DNA of 64,000 nucleotides from positions 682,001 to 746,000 of the forward strand of contig NZ_JBEFTX010000001.1 in assembly GCF_040195635.1 (NCBI RefSeq), read 5' to 3'. Shown in pieces: positions 16,978 through 24,110 of the stretch (the stretch's first letter is position 1; every line of letters begins with the position of its first letter). This stretch comes from Thermasporomyces sp040195635 (GTDB lineage: Bacteria > Actinomycetota > Actinomycetes > Propionibacteriales > Actinopolymorphaceae). Position numbers and translations under genes: made by a program. Below the pieces are notes generated by a model that saw only the letters and a list, made by a program, of their open reading frames with translations, did not search any database and had not been told where the DNA came from.

Positions 16978-17298
16978 TCAGACGTTGAAGCCGAGCGCGC
17001 GGAGCTGCTCGCGACCTTCGTCGGTGATCTTGTCCGGGCCCCACGGCGGCATCCAGACCCAGTTGATCCGGAAGGCGTCGACCACACCGTCGAGCGCCAC
17101 CTGCGTCTGGTCCTCGATCACGTCGGTGAGCGGACACGCCGCGGACGTCAGCGTCATGTCGATCGTCGCGACGCCCTCGTCGTCCAGCGCCACGCCGTAG
17201 ACGAGACCGAGGTCGACGACGTTGATGCCGAGCTCGGGGTCGACCACATCCTTCATCGCCTCGAGAACATCGTCGTCGGACGTCTTCACTTCGGTCAT
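16978..17298 (-). CDS. sufT: SufT-type metal-sulfur cluster biosynthetic protein (DUF59/MIP18)
   Basis: Iron-sulfur assembly accessory factor of 106 residues, aiding maturation of Fe-S proteins. MIP18 features are EAMKDVVDPELGINVVDLGLVYG and MTLTSAACPLTDVI, with the conserved cysteine, followed by WVWMPPWGPDKITDEGREQLRALG. Start overlaps the sufU stop by 4 bp. Last canonical gene of the suf operon. Confidence 0.92.
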   Translation of the reverse strand: MTEVKTSDDDVLEAMKDVVDPELGINVVDLGLVYGVALDDEGVATIDMTLTSAACPLTDVIEDQTQVALDGVVDAFRINWVWMPPWGPDKITDEGREQLRALGFNV

Positions 17299-17834
17299 CG
17301 TCCGGCTCCCCTCTCGTCGTCCGGCTGGGTGCCCAACTGCTCCGACGCTACCTGCTCCTGCGTGCCCGCTGCATCACCAGCACCCATCGCCTGCAGGGTC
17401 GCGTCCTTCCACGCCATCCAGGCCAGGAGCGCGCACTTGATCCGCGCGGGGTACTTCGACACCCCCGCGAAGGCGATGCCGTCCTCGAGCACCTCTTCGT
17501 CCGGTTCGACCTGGCCCTTGGACTGCATGAGCGCGAGGAACTCATCATGCACCCGCATCGCGTCGTCGACCCGGCGGCCGTGCACGAGGTCGTGCAGCAC
17601 CGACGCGGCCGCCTGGCTGATCGAACACCCCATGCTGTCGTAGGACACGTCCTCGACGACCGGTCCGTCTCCGTCGCCCTCGGCTCTGGACAGTCGGACC
17701 CGGAGCGTCACCTCGTCACCGCAGGTGGGATTGACGTGGTAGACCTCGGCGTCATAGGGATCCCGCAGGCCCTTGCCGTGCGGGCTTCGATAGTGGTCCA
17801 GGATGATGTCCTGGTAGAGCGCCTCGACCTGCAT
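17295..17834 (-). CDS. sufU: SufU-type sulfur transfer / Fe-S assembly protein
   Basis: Zinc-dependent sulfur acceptor that takes persulfide from SufS; 179 residues. The three metal-ligand cysteines are seen in NPTCGDEV, MGCSISQAAASVLHDL and RIKCALLAWMAW, with Asp in CGDEV as fourth ligand. Its C-terminus has an extra 30 residues rich in Gly/Gln. Start and sufS stop share one base. Confidence 0.93.
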   Translation of the reverse strand: MQVEALYQDIILDHYRSPHGKGLRDPYDAEVYHVNPTCGDEVTLRVRLSRAEGDGDGPVVEDVSYDSMGCSISQAAASVLHDLVHGRRVDDAMRVHDEFLALMQSKGQVEPDEEVLEDGIAFAGVSKYPARIKCALLAWMAWKDATLQAMGAGDAAGTQEQVASEQLGTQPDDERGAGR

Positions 17835-19204
17835 CAGGTTCCCGTACCCCTATCCACGCCAAGAGCACTGCCCGCGCCAAGAGCACTGCCCGCGCCAAGA
17901 GCACTGTCCACGCCCAGAGCACTGTCCACGCCGAAGAAGCGCTTGACCTCCTCGACGCCGTCGGCGAGCGCGTCGACGTCGGCACGGGTGTTGTAGAGGT
18001 AGAACGTCGCCCGCGTGGTGGCCGGGATCCCGTAGCGGCGCACGATCGGCCAGGCACAGTGGTGCCCGACCCGGACGGCGATGCCGAGGTCGTCGAGGAC
18101 CTGGCCCACGTCGTGTGGGTGGATCCCGTCGACGACGAACGACACCGCTCCCCCACGCGCCTCCGCCGTCGGCGGCCCGATGATGCGTACGCCGGGGATG
18201 GCGGCCAACCGGTGCAGGGCGTACGCCGTGAGGTCGTGCTCGTGCGCGGCGACGGCCTCCATGCCGACGGCATTCAGGTAGTCGACCGCGGCGCCGAGCC
18301 CGATCGCCTGGGCGATGTTGGGCACCCCTGCCTCGAACTTCTGTGGCGGCGGAGCGAACGTCGTCATGTCCATGCGGACGACCTCGATCATCGACCCGCC
18401 GGTGAGGAACGGCGGCATCGCCTCGAGCAGCTCGCGACGCCCCAGCAGCACCCCGATGCCGGTCGGCCCAAGCATCTTGTGGCCGGAGAAGGCGAGAAAG
18501 TCCACGCCGAGCCGGTGGAAGTCGACCGGCTGGTGCGGCACCGACTGCGCGGCGTCGACGACGACGAGCGCACCGACGACATGGGCCCGGGCGGTGATGA
18601 GATCGAGCGGGTTGACCGTGCCGAGGACGTTGGACTGCTGGGTCAACGCCACCACCTTGGTGCGCGGCGTGATCATGGCCTCGACCTCGGAGAGGTCGAG
18701 CCGGCCGTCGTCGGTGAGCCCGAACCACTTCAGCGTGGCCCCGGTGCGCTGGCACAACATCTGCCAGGGCACGAGGTTGCCGTGGTGCTCCATCTCGGTC
18801 ACCACGATCTCGTCGCCGGGGCCGACCGAGAAGCGCTCCGCCGCAGGGCCCGCCGTCGCGGCATTGCTCATCGCATACGCCACGAGGTTGATGCCCTCGG
18901 TGGTGTTCTTGGTGAACACCACCTCACCTTCGTCAGCACCGACGAACGCGGCGATCCGCGCCCGGGCGGACTCGTAGAGGTCGGTCGCCTCCTCGGCCAG
19001 CCGGTGCGCGCCCCGGTGGACGGCGGCGTTGTGCTGCTCGTAGAAGTCGCGTTCGGCGTCGAGAACCTGGCGCGGCTTCTGCGAGGTCGCCCCGCTGTCG
19101 AGGTAGACGAGCCGACGACCGTTGGGCAGGACCCGGTCGAGGATCGCGAAGTCCTTCCGGATCCTCTGCGCGTCCAGCCGGCCTACTGCAGGGGTGGTCG
19201 TCAC
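17834..19204 (-). CDS. sufS: SufS cysteine desulfurase
   Basis: PLP-dependent class V aminotransferase-fold enzyme that removes sulfur from cysteine for Fe-S assembly; 456 residues from a GTG. Motifs are VYLDSGATSQKP, VFTKNTTEGINLVAYA, EMEHHGNLVPWQ, DAAQSVPHQPVD, the PLP lysine in FSGHKMLGPTG, and VRVGHHCAWPI with the catalytic Cys. The family is normally about 410-430 aa. The extra tail, after RFFG, is a five-unit hexapeptide repeat (VDSALG/AGSALG). Confidence 0.95.
   Translation of the reverse strand: MTTTPAVGRLDAQRIRKDFAILDRVLPNGRRLVYLDSGATSQKPRQVLDAERDFYEQHNAAVHRGAHRLAEEATDLYESARARIAAFVGADEGEVVFTKNTTEGINLVAYAMSNAATAGPAAERFSVGPGDEIVVTEMEHHGNLVPWQMLCQRTGATLKWFGLTDDGRLDLSEVEAMITPRTKVVALTQQSNVLGTVNPLDLITARAHVVGALVVVDAAQSVPHQPVDFHRLGVDFLAFSGHKMLGPTGIGVLLGRRELLEAMPPFLTGGSMIEVVRMDMTTFAPPPQKFEAGVPNIAQAIGLGAAVDYLNAVGMEAVAAHEHDLTAYALHRLAAIPGVRIIGPPTAEARGGAVSFVVDGIHPHDVGQVLDDLGIAVRVGHHCAWPIVRRYGIPATTRATFYLYNTRADVDALADGVEEVKRFFGVDSALGVDSALGAGSALGAGSALGVDRGTGT
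17851..17940 (-). repeat. 18-bp tandem repeat in the sufS 3' end (5 copies)
   Basis: Five degenerate 18-bp units built on GCCAAGAGCACTGCCCGC (plus strand) add VDSALG/AGSALG repeats to the SufS C-terminus. The period equals that of the unrelated tctA array. Confidence 0.9.
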
Positions 19205-19965
19205 GTGGATGCGCCCGCCTTCGCGTAGCTCGCGTAGCCCTCGGCCTCGAGCTTCTCGGCCAGCTCGGGGCCACCTTCCTCGGCGACCCGGCCGTCGACG
19301 AAGACGTGCACGTGGTCCGGCGTGATGTAGCGCAGGATCCGGGTGTAGTGGGTGATGAGCAGGACGCCCTTGTCACCCTTGTCGCTGAACCGGTTGACGC
19401 CCTCCGACACGACCTTCAGGGCGTCGATGTCGAGCCCGGAGTCGGTCTCGTCGAGGATCGCGAACTTCGGGTCGAGCAGCTCAAGCTGGAGGATCTCGTT
19501 CCGCTTCTTCTCACCGCCGGAGAAGCCCTCGTTGACGTTGCGCTGGGCGAAGTCGGCCCCCATACCGAGCCGGTCCAGAGCGCCGCCCACGTCCTTCACC
19601 CAGTGCCGCAGTGCCGGCGCCTTGCCGTCGACGGCGGTCTTCGCCGTACGCAGGAAGTTGGAGACCGAGACTCCCGCCACCTCGACGGGGTACTGCATGG
19701 CGAGGAACAGCCCGGCCCGGGCACGTTCGTCGACTGTCATCGTGAGGAGATCGGTGCCGTCGAGCGTGACGCCGCCCTTGGTGATCTGGTACTTCGGGTG
19801 GCCGGCGATGGAGTACGCCAATGTCGACTTGCCCGAGCCGTTCGGGCCCATGATGGCGTGGGTCTCCCCCGACGTGACGGTCAGGTCGACCCCACGCAGG
19901 ATCTCCTTCGGACCGGTCTCGGTCTCGACGGACACGTGCAGGTCGCGGATCTCGAGGGTGCTCAC
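19201..19965 (-). CDS. sufC: SufC Fe-S assembly ATPase
   Basis: ABC-type ATPase that pairs with SufB-SufD; 254 residues from a GTG after GGAG. Walker A GPNGSGKST, the SufC-specific signature FSGGEKKRNEILQL and Walker B FAILDETDSGLDIDAL are present. Start of sufS overlaps its stop by 4 bp. Confidence 0.96.
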   Translation of the reverse strand: MSTLEIRDLHVSVETETGPKEILRGVDLTVTSGETHAIMGPNGSGKSTLAYSIAGHPKYQITKGGVTLDGTDLLTMTVDERARAGLFLAMQYPVEVAGVSVSNFLRTAKTAVDGKAPALRHWVKDVGGALDRLGMGADFAQRNVNEGFSGGEKKRNEILQLELLDPKFAILDETDSGLDIDALKVVSEGVNRFSDKGDKGVLLITHYTRILRYITPDHVHVFVDGRVAEEGGPELAEKLEAEGYASYAKAGAST

Positions 19966-20012
19966 GGGATATCAGGCTCCAGTTTCTCGTGCAGGTCAGT
20001 CGCTTGTGGGGT

Positions 20013-20348
20013 TCATTCGGTCGCGGCGTTCAGGGGATGGCGTACGTCGACGAGCACGTCGTCGCCGTCGATCTTCACCGGATACACAGGCACCGGCTCG
20101 GTCGCGGGCAAGCCGGTTGGCTGCCCGCTGGCGAGGTCGAAGCGCGAGCCGTGCAGCCAGCACTCGATCTCGCCGTCGTCGACGTCGCCTTCGGAGAGTG
20201 CGACCTCCTCGTGCGAACACACGTCGTAGATCGCGTGGACGGCACCTTCACTGCGGACGATCGCGACGGGTACGCCGTCGATGACGGTCGGCACGACACC
20301 CAGGTCCGGTACCTCGGCCAACGCACAGGCGCGCTGGTAGTCGCTCAT
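20013..20348 (-). CDS. Rieske 2Fe-2S ferredoxin of the suf operon
   Basis: Small non-haem-oxygenase-type Rieske ferredoxin of 111 residues. The cluster ligands are in VCSHEEVAL and CWLHGSRFDL (CxH and CxxH). The ATG at 20348 overlaps the sufD stop. Rieske ferredoxins at this spot are common in actinobacterial suf operons; an electron-donor role for cluster assembly is inferred. Confidence 0.9.
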   Translation of the reverse strand: MSDYQRACALAEVPDLGVVPTVIDGVPVAIVRSEGAVHAIYDVCSHEEVALSEGDVDDGEIECWLHGSRFDLASGQPTGLPATEPVPVYPVKIDGDDVLVDVRHPLNAATE

Positions 20349-21553
20349 GCTCCCACCCCCGAGGACGCCGGCGGCAGGCCGACGCTGCGTTCCAGTTCGG
20401 CCTCGACGGCGGCGAGCAGCCGGTCCTCGAGCTCGGGAACGCCGATGTGGCGAACGAGGTCGGCGAAGAACCCGTGCACCACGAGCCGACGCGCCTCGTC
20501 GGAGGGAATCCCCCGCGACTGCAGGTAGAACAGCTGCTCGTCGTCGAAACGACCTGTCGTGCTCGCGTGACCCGCGCCCACGATCTCGCCGGTCTCGATC
20601 TCGAGGTTCGGCACCGAGTGCGCCCGGCAGCCGTCTGTCAGCATCAGGTTTCGGTTGTTCTCGTAGGTCTGGATGCCCTCGGCCGCCTTGCGGATCAGCA
20701 CATCGCCGATCCACACGGTGTTCGCCTTGCTGCCCTGCAACGCACCCTTGTACTCCACGTTGCTCTTGGTGTGCGGGTCGTTGTGGTCGACGAAGAGGCG
20801 GTGCTCGAGATGCTGGCCCGCGTCGGCGAAGTAGAGCCCGAGCATCTCGGCCTCACCACCCACGCCGGCGTACTCGACGTGGGTGTAGATCCGCACCAGG
20901 TCGCCGCCGAAAGTCACGTTGACGTGCCGGACCCTGGCGTCACGGCCGACCCGGACGGCCTGGTGTCCCGCGTGGACGGAGCCGTCCGCCCAGTCCTGCA
21001 TCGAGACGACCGTGACCTGAGCGCCCTCTCCGATGCTGAACTCCACGTTGTCGGCGAAGGTCGCCGTGCCCACGTGGTCGAGGACCACGACCGCCTCGGC
21101 GTACGGCTGGACGTCGACGAAGGTGTGGCCGTAGCTCGCGCCTTCGGCGTTCTCGCCGCGGACGGTCACGACGACCGGCTTCGACGGCCGTACCTCCGAC
21201 GGGATCGTCACGACCGTGGCCTCGGTGAACGACGTCCAGGCCTGGGCGCTCACCCGGTCACCCGGGAGATAGACCCCACCCAACCGGGCGTCGTCCCGGC
21301 CGACGGTCTCCACCCGGACCTCCGCGGGCGCGTCGACGTCCACGACGACCTTGCCGCCGCCTGCGGCCGAGCCGTCGTGAAGGCCACGCAGGCGCTTCAG
21401 CGGGGTGAACCGCCACACCTCCTCGCGGCCGCTCGGCACCTCGTGGTCGGCGAGGTCGAACGAACCCGGCGGGTGCAGGTGCGAAGCCGGCTTGGCGGTT
21501 CCAGAACCGGTACCAGCGTCCGCGCTGCGGGGACGGGTCTTGATCTCGGGCAT
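20345..21553 (-). CDS. sufD: SufD scaffold component
   Basis: Partner of SufB in the SufBC2D scaffold; 402 residues from the ATG at 21553, which follows GAAGGCGAGAA. An upstream ATG at 21613 would add 20 polar residues and has a weaker ribosome site. Features are REEVWRFTPLKRL near the N-terminus and, in the beta-helix core, LMLTDGCRAHSVPNLEIETGEIVGAGHASTTGRFDDEQLFYLQSRGI, with the conserved histidine. Confidence 0.93.
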   Translation of the reverse strand: MPEIKTRPRSADAGTGSGTAKPASHLHPPGSFDLADHEVPSGREEVWRFTPLKRLRGLHDGSAAGGGKVVVDVDAPAEVRVETVGRDDARLGGVYLPGDRVSAQAWTSFTEATVVTIPSEVRPSKPVVVTVRGENAEGASYGHTFVDVQPYAEAVVVLDHVGTATFADNVEFSIGEGAQVTVVSMQDWADGSVHAGHQAVRVGRDARVRHVNVTFGGDLVRIYTHVEYAGVGGEAEMLGLYFADAGQHLEHRLFVDHNDPHTKSNVEYKGALQGSKANTVWIGDVLIRKAAEGIQTYENNRNLMLTDGCRAHSVPNLEIETGEIVGAGHASTTGRFDDEQLFYLQSRGIPSDEARRLVVHGFFADLVRHIGVPELEDRLLAAVEAELERSVGLPPASSGVGA

Positions 21554-21640
21554 GTCGGAGTCGTTCTCGCCTTCTGTCGTTCGTGGTGTCCTGTGCCTGC
21601 GTTCGTTCGGCATGAGCCGCGGGTGGTGGCCCTGCCGGCG

Positions 21641-23053
21641 TCAGCCGACAGCGCCCTCCATCTGCAGCTCGATCAGCCGGTTCATCTCGAGTGCGTACTC
21701 CATCGGCAGCTCGCGCGCGATCGGCTCGACGAACCCGCGGACGATCATCGCCATCGCCTCGTCCTCGCCCAGCCCGCGGCTCATGAGGTAGAAGAGCTGG
21801 TCGTCGGTGACCTTGGAGACCGTGGCCTCGTGGGCCATCTCCACGTCGTCCTCACGGACGTCGACGTAGGGGTAGGTGTCGGACCGGCTCACCGTGTCGA
21901 TCAGCAGGGCGTCGCACTTCACCGTGCTCTTGGAGTGGTCGGCGCCTTCCTGCACCTCGACCAGGCCGCGGTAGGACGTGCGGCCGCCGCCACGCGCCAC
22001 CGACTTGGAGATGATCGTGGACGAGGTGTGCGGTGCGAGGTGGTGCATCTTGGCGCCGGCGTCCTGGTGCTGGCCCTCGCCGGCGAACGCGATCGAGAGC
22101 GTCTCGCCCTTGGCGTGCTCGCCCATCAGGTAGATCGCCGGGTACTTCATCGTGATCTTCGACCCGATGTTGCCGTCGACCCACTCCATCGTCGCGCCCT
22201 CGGCAGCGGTAGCCCGCTTGGTGACGAGGTTGTAGACGTTGTTGGACCAGTTCTGGATCGTGGTGTAGCGGCAGCGGGCGTTCTTCTTCACGATGATCTC
22301 GACGACCGCCGAGTGCAGCGAGTCGGTCGAGTAGATCGGCGCAGTGCAGCCCTCGACGTAGTGCACGTAGGCACCCTCGTCGACGATGATCAGCGTCCGC
22401 TCGAACTGCCCCATGTTCTCGGTGTTGATCCGGAAGTACGCCTGCAACGGGATCTCGACGTGCACGCCCGGCGGTACGTAGATGAAGCTGCCGCCACTCC
22501 ACACCGCCGTGTTGAGGGCCGCGAACTTGTTGTCGCCCGGGGGGATCACCGTGCCGTAGTACTCCTGGAACAGCTCCGGGTGCTCGCGAAGCGCCGTGTC
22601 GGTGTCGAGGAAGATGACGCCCTGCTCCTCGAGGTCCTCACGGATCTTGTGGTAAACCACCTCGCTCTCGTACTGCGCGGCGACGCCGGCGATCAGGCGC
22701 TGCTTCTCGGCCTCGGGGATGCCGAGCTTGTCGTAGGTGTTCTTGATCTCCGCGGGCAGGTCGTCCCAGGTCGCGGCCTGCTTCTCGGTGGAGCGTACGA
22801 AGTACTTGATGTTCTCGAAGTCGATCGTCGACAGGTCGGCGCCCCACGTGGGCATCGGCTTGCGGTAGAAGAACTTCAGACCCCGCAGCCGCATGTCGAG
22901 CATCCACTCGGGCTCGTTCTTGAGCGCGGAGATCTCGCGGACGACGGCCTCGGACAGGCCTCGTTTGGCCGTGGCACCCGCGACGTCGGAGTCGGCCCAG
23001 CCGTACTTGTAGCGGCCCAGACCCTCGAGTTCGGGATGCGCGGTCGTGGTCAT
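21641..23053 (-). CDS. sufB: SufB scaffold component
   Basis: Core Fe-S cluster scaffold of 470 residues. The ATG at 23053 follows GGGAGGAATT and overlaps the sufR stop by 4 bp, so the two are coupled. Features are FIYVPPGVHVEIPLQAYFRIN, EGCTAPIYSTDSLHSAVVEI with the conserved cysteine, and the C-terminal DDQLFYLMSRGLGEDEAMAMIVRGF shared with SufD. Confidence 0.96.
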   Translation of the reverse strand: MTTTAHPELEGLGRYKYGWADSDVAGATAKRGLSEAVVREISALKNEPEWMLDMRLRGLKFFYRKPMPTWGADLSTIDFENIKYFVRSTEKQAATWDDLPAEIKNTYDKLGIPEAEKQRLIAGVAAQYESEVVYHKIREDLEEQGVIFLDTDTALREHPELFQEYYGTVIPPGDNKFAALNTAVWSGGSFIYVPPGVHVEIPLQAYFRINTENMGQFERTLIIVDEGAYVHYVEGCTAPIYSTDSLHSAVVEIIVKKNARCRYTTIQNWSNNVYNLVTKRATAAEGATMEWVDGNIGSKITMKYPAIYLMGEHAKGETLSIAFAGEGQHQDAGAKMHHLAPHTSSTIISKSVARGGGRTSYRGLVEVQEGADHSKSTVKCDALLIDTVSRSDTYPYVDVREDDVEMAHEATVSKVTDDQLFYLMSRGLGEDEAMAMIVRGFVEPIARELPMEYALEMNRLIELQMEGAVG

Positions 23054-23925
23054 GAAGAATTCCTCCCAGTCCGGTCCAGCCGGGTCGTGGGTTGGGTTCG
23101 GTCTTGCTCCGTCCGGGGTTCTGCGGCCCGGAGTTCGTGCGTGCGGTGTTCCGGCGTGCGGTGTTCCTGCGTGCGGTGTTCCTGCGGTTGGTGGGGCACG
23201 TGCGTCGTGCACACGCCGTCACCGTGGGCGATGGTCGCGAGGCGCTGAACGTGTCGCCCGAGGAGCCGGGAGAACGCTTCGGTCTCGGCCTCGCACAGTT
23301 GTGGGAACTGCTCGGCCACGTGGGCGACCGGGCAGTGGTGCTGGCACAGCTGCTCCCCCAGCCGGGCCGGTTCGACCGAGGCAGCGTACCCATCCTCGGA
23401 CAGCGCCTCGGCCAGCGCGGATGTTCCCTCCGCGCCCGGCGAGGACGCCGCGACGGAGCGGTACCGCTCCTCCAGCCGGCCGACCATGCGGCGCGCGAAC
23501 TCCTCGACGGCGTGGTCCCCGCCGGTCTCCCTGATGTAGCGGAGCGCGCTCACCGCGAGATCGTCGTACGCCTGGTAGAACGCACCGCGGCCCGCGTCGG
23601 TCAACGCGAACACCTTCGCCGGCCGGCCACGCCCCCGGTGTCCGTAGACGCGCTGCTGCCGCCCCACGACGACACCCTCGGCCAGCATGGCGTCGAGATG
23701 GCGCCGGATGGCCGCCGGTGTGACGCCGAGCCGCTCGGCGAGGGCGGCGGCCGTCTGTGGCCCGGACTCGAGGATCACCCGCGCGACACGTTCCCGGGTC
23801 GACCCGTGCTGGTGGGCCGATTCGGGCGTGACGTCCCGCTGCGTGTCCATGGGCGTGGAATGCCCGCTGGACACACCATGTCCCGCTGCCGCGGGAGCCG
23901 CGACAGGCGGCCGGGCGTTTTTCAC
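23050..23925 (-). CDS. sufR: SufR-type iron-sulfur transcriptional repressor
   Basis: Winged-helix regulator that senses Fe-S status; up to 291 residues. The HTH is LAERLGVTPAAIRRHLDAM with the wing GRGRPAKVFALTDAG. Cluster-ligand cysteines are in CQHHCPVAH, FPQLCEAET and DGVCTTHV. The last 45 residues after THVPHQ are low-complexity EHRTx repeats, longer than usual. GTG at 23925 is the upstream start; an ATG at 23850 would give 266 residues and cannot be excluded. An inverted repeat overlies the GTG, fitting autorepression of the suf operon. Confidence 0.92.
   Translation of the reverse strand: MKNARPPVAAPAAAGHGVSSGHSTPMDTQRDVTPESAHQHGSTRERVARVILESGPQTAAALAERLGVTPAAIRRHLDAMLAEGVVVGRQQRVYGHRGRGRPAKVFALTDAGRGAFYQAYDDLAVSALRYIRETGGDHAVEEFARRMVGRLEERYRSVAASSPGAEGTSALAEALSEDGYAASVEPARLGEQLCQHHCPVAHVAEQFPQLCEAETEAFSRLLGRHVQRLATIAHGDGVCTTHVPHQPQEHRTQEHRTPEHRTHELRAAEPRTEQDRTQPTTRLDRTGRNSS
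23140..23184 (-). repeat. 15-bp tandem repeat in the sufR 3' end (3 copies)
   Basis: Three units of CGTGCGGTGTTCCTG (plus strand) encode EHRTQ/EHRTP/EHRTH near the SufR C-terminus. Confidence 0.85.
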
Positions 23926-23937
23926 AACTTCATTGTG
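23923..23937. promoter_or_regulatory. Candidate SufR operator overlapping the sufR start
   Basis: Inverted repeat CACAA-CTTCA-TTGTG (5-5-5) covers the GTG start codon of sufR and the bases just upstream. Its symmetry matches the CAAC-GTTG type of palindrome known for SufR proteins. A leaderless or near-leaderless transcript would place the operator at the transcription start. Inference. Confidence 0.5.
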
Positions 23938-24110
23938 CTGTTATTCGGCCGCGCCGGCTAGTGAGGCGCACCTAAGTCGCCGGCCTGAGTCGCATGCGGG
24001 CAGCTGCGACCTTCGTCACATCCGTTCCCTTCTGTCGTGACATCGAACCGCCGGAGACGTACGCGTGTCGGCCGGAGGCGACCGTCGGACGATGGTGGAG
24101 GCTGGTCCGC

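Noticed and set aside
20447..23248. 933-codon plus-strand open frame opposite sufD and sufB
   Set aside because: Antisense shadow of two certain genes, with low-complexity His/Val/Asp-rich product.
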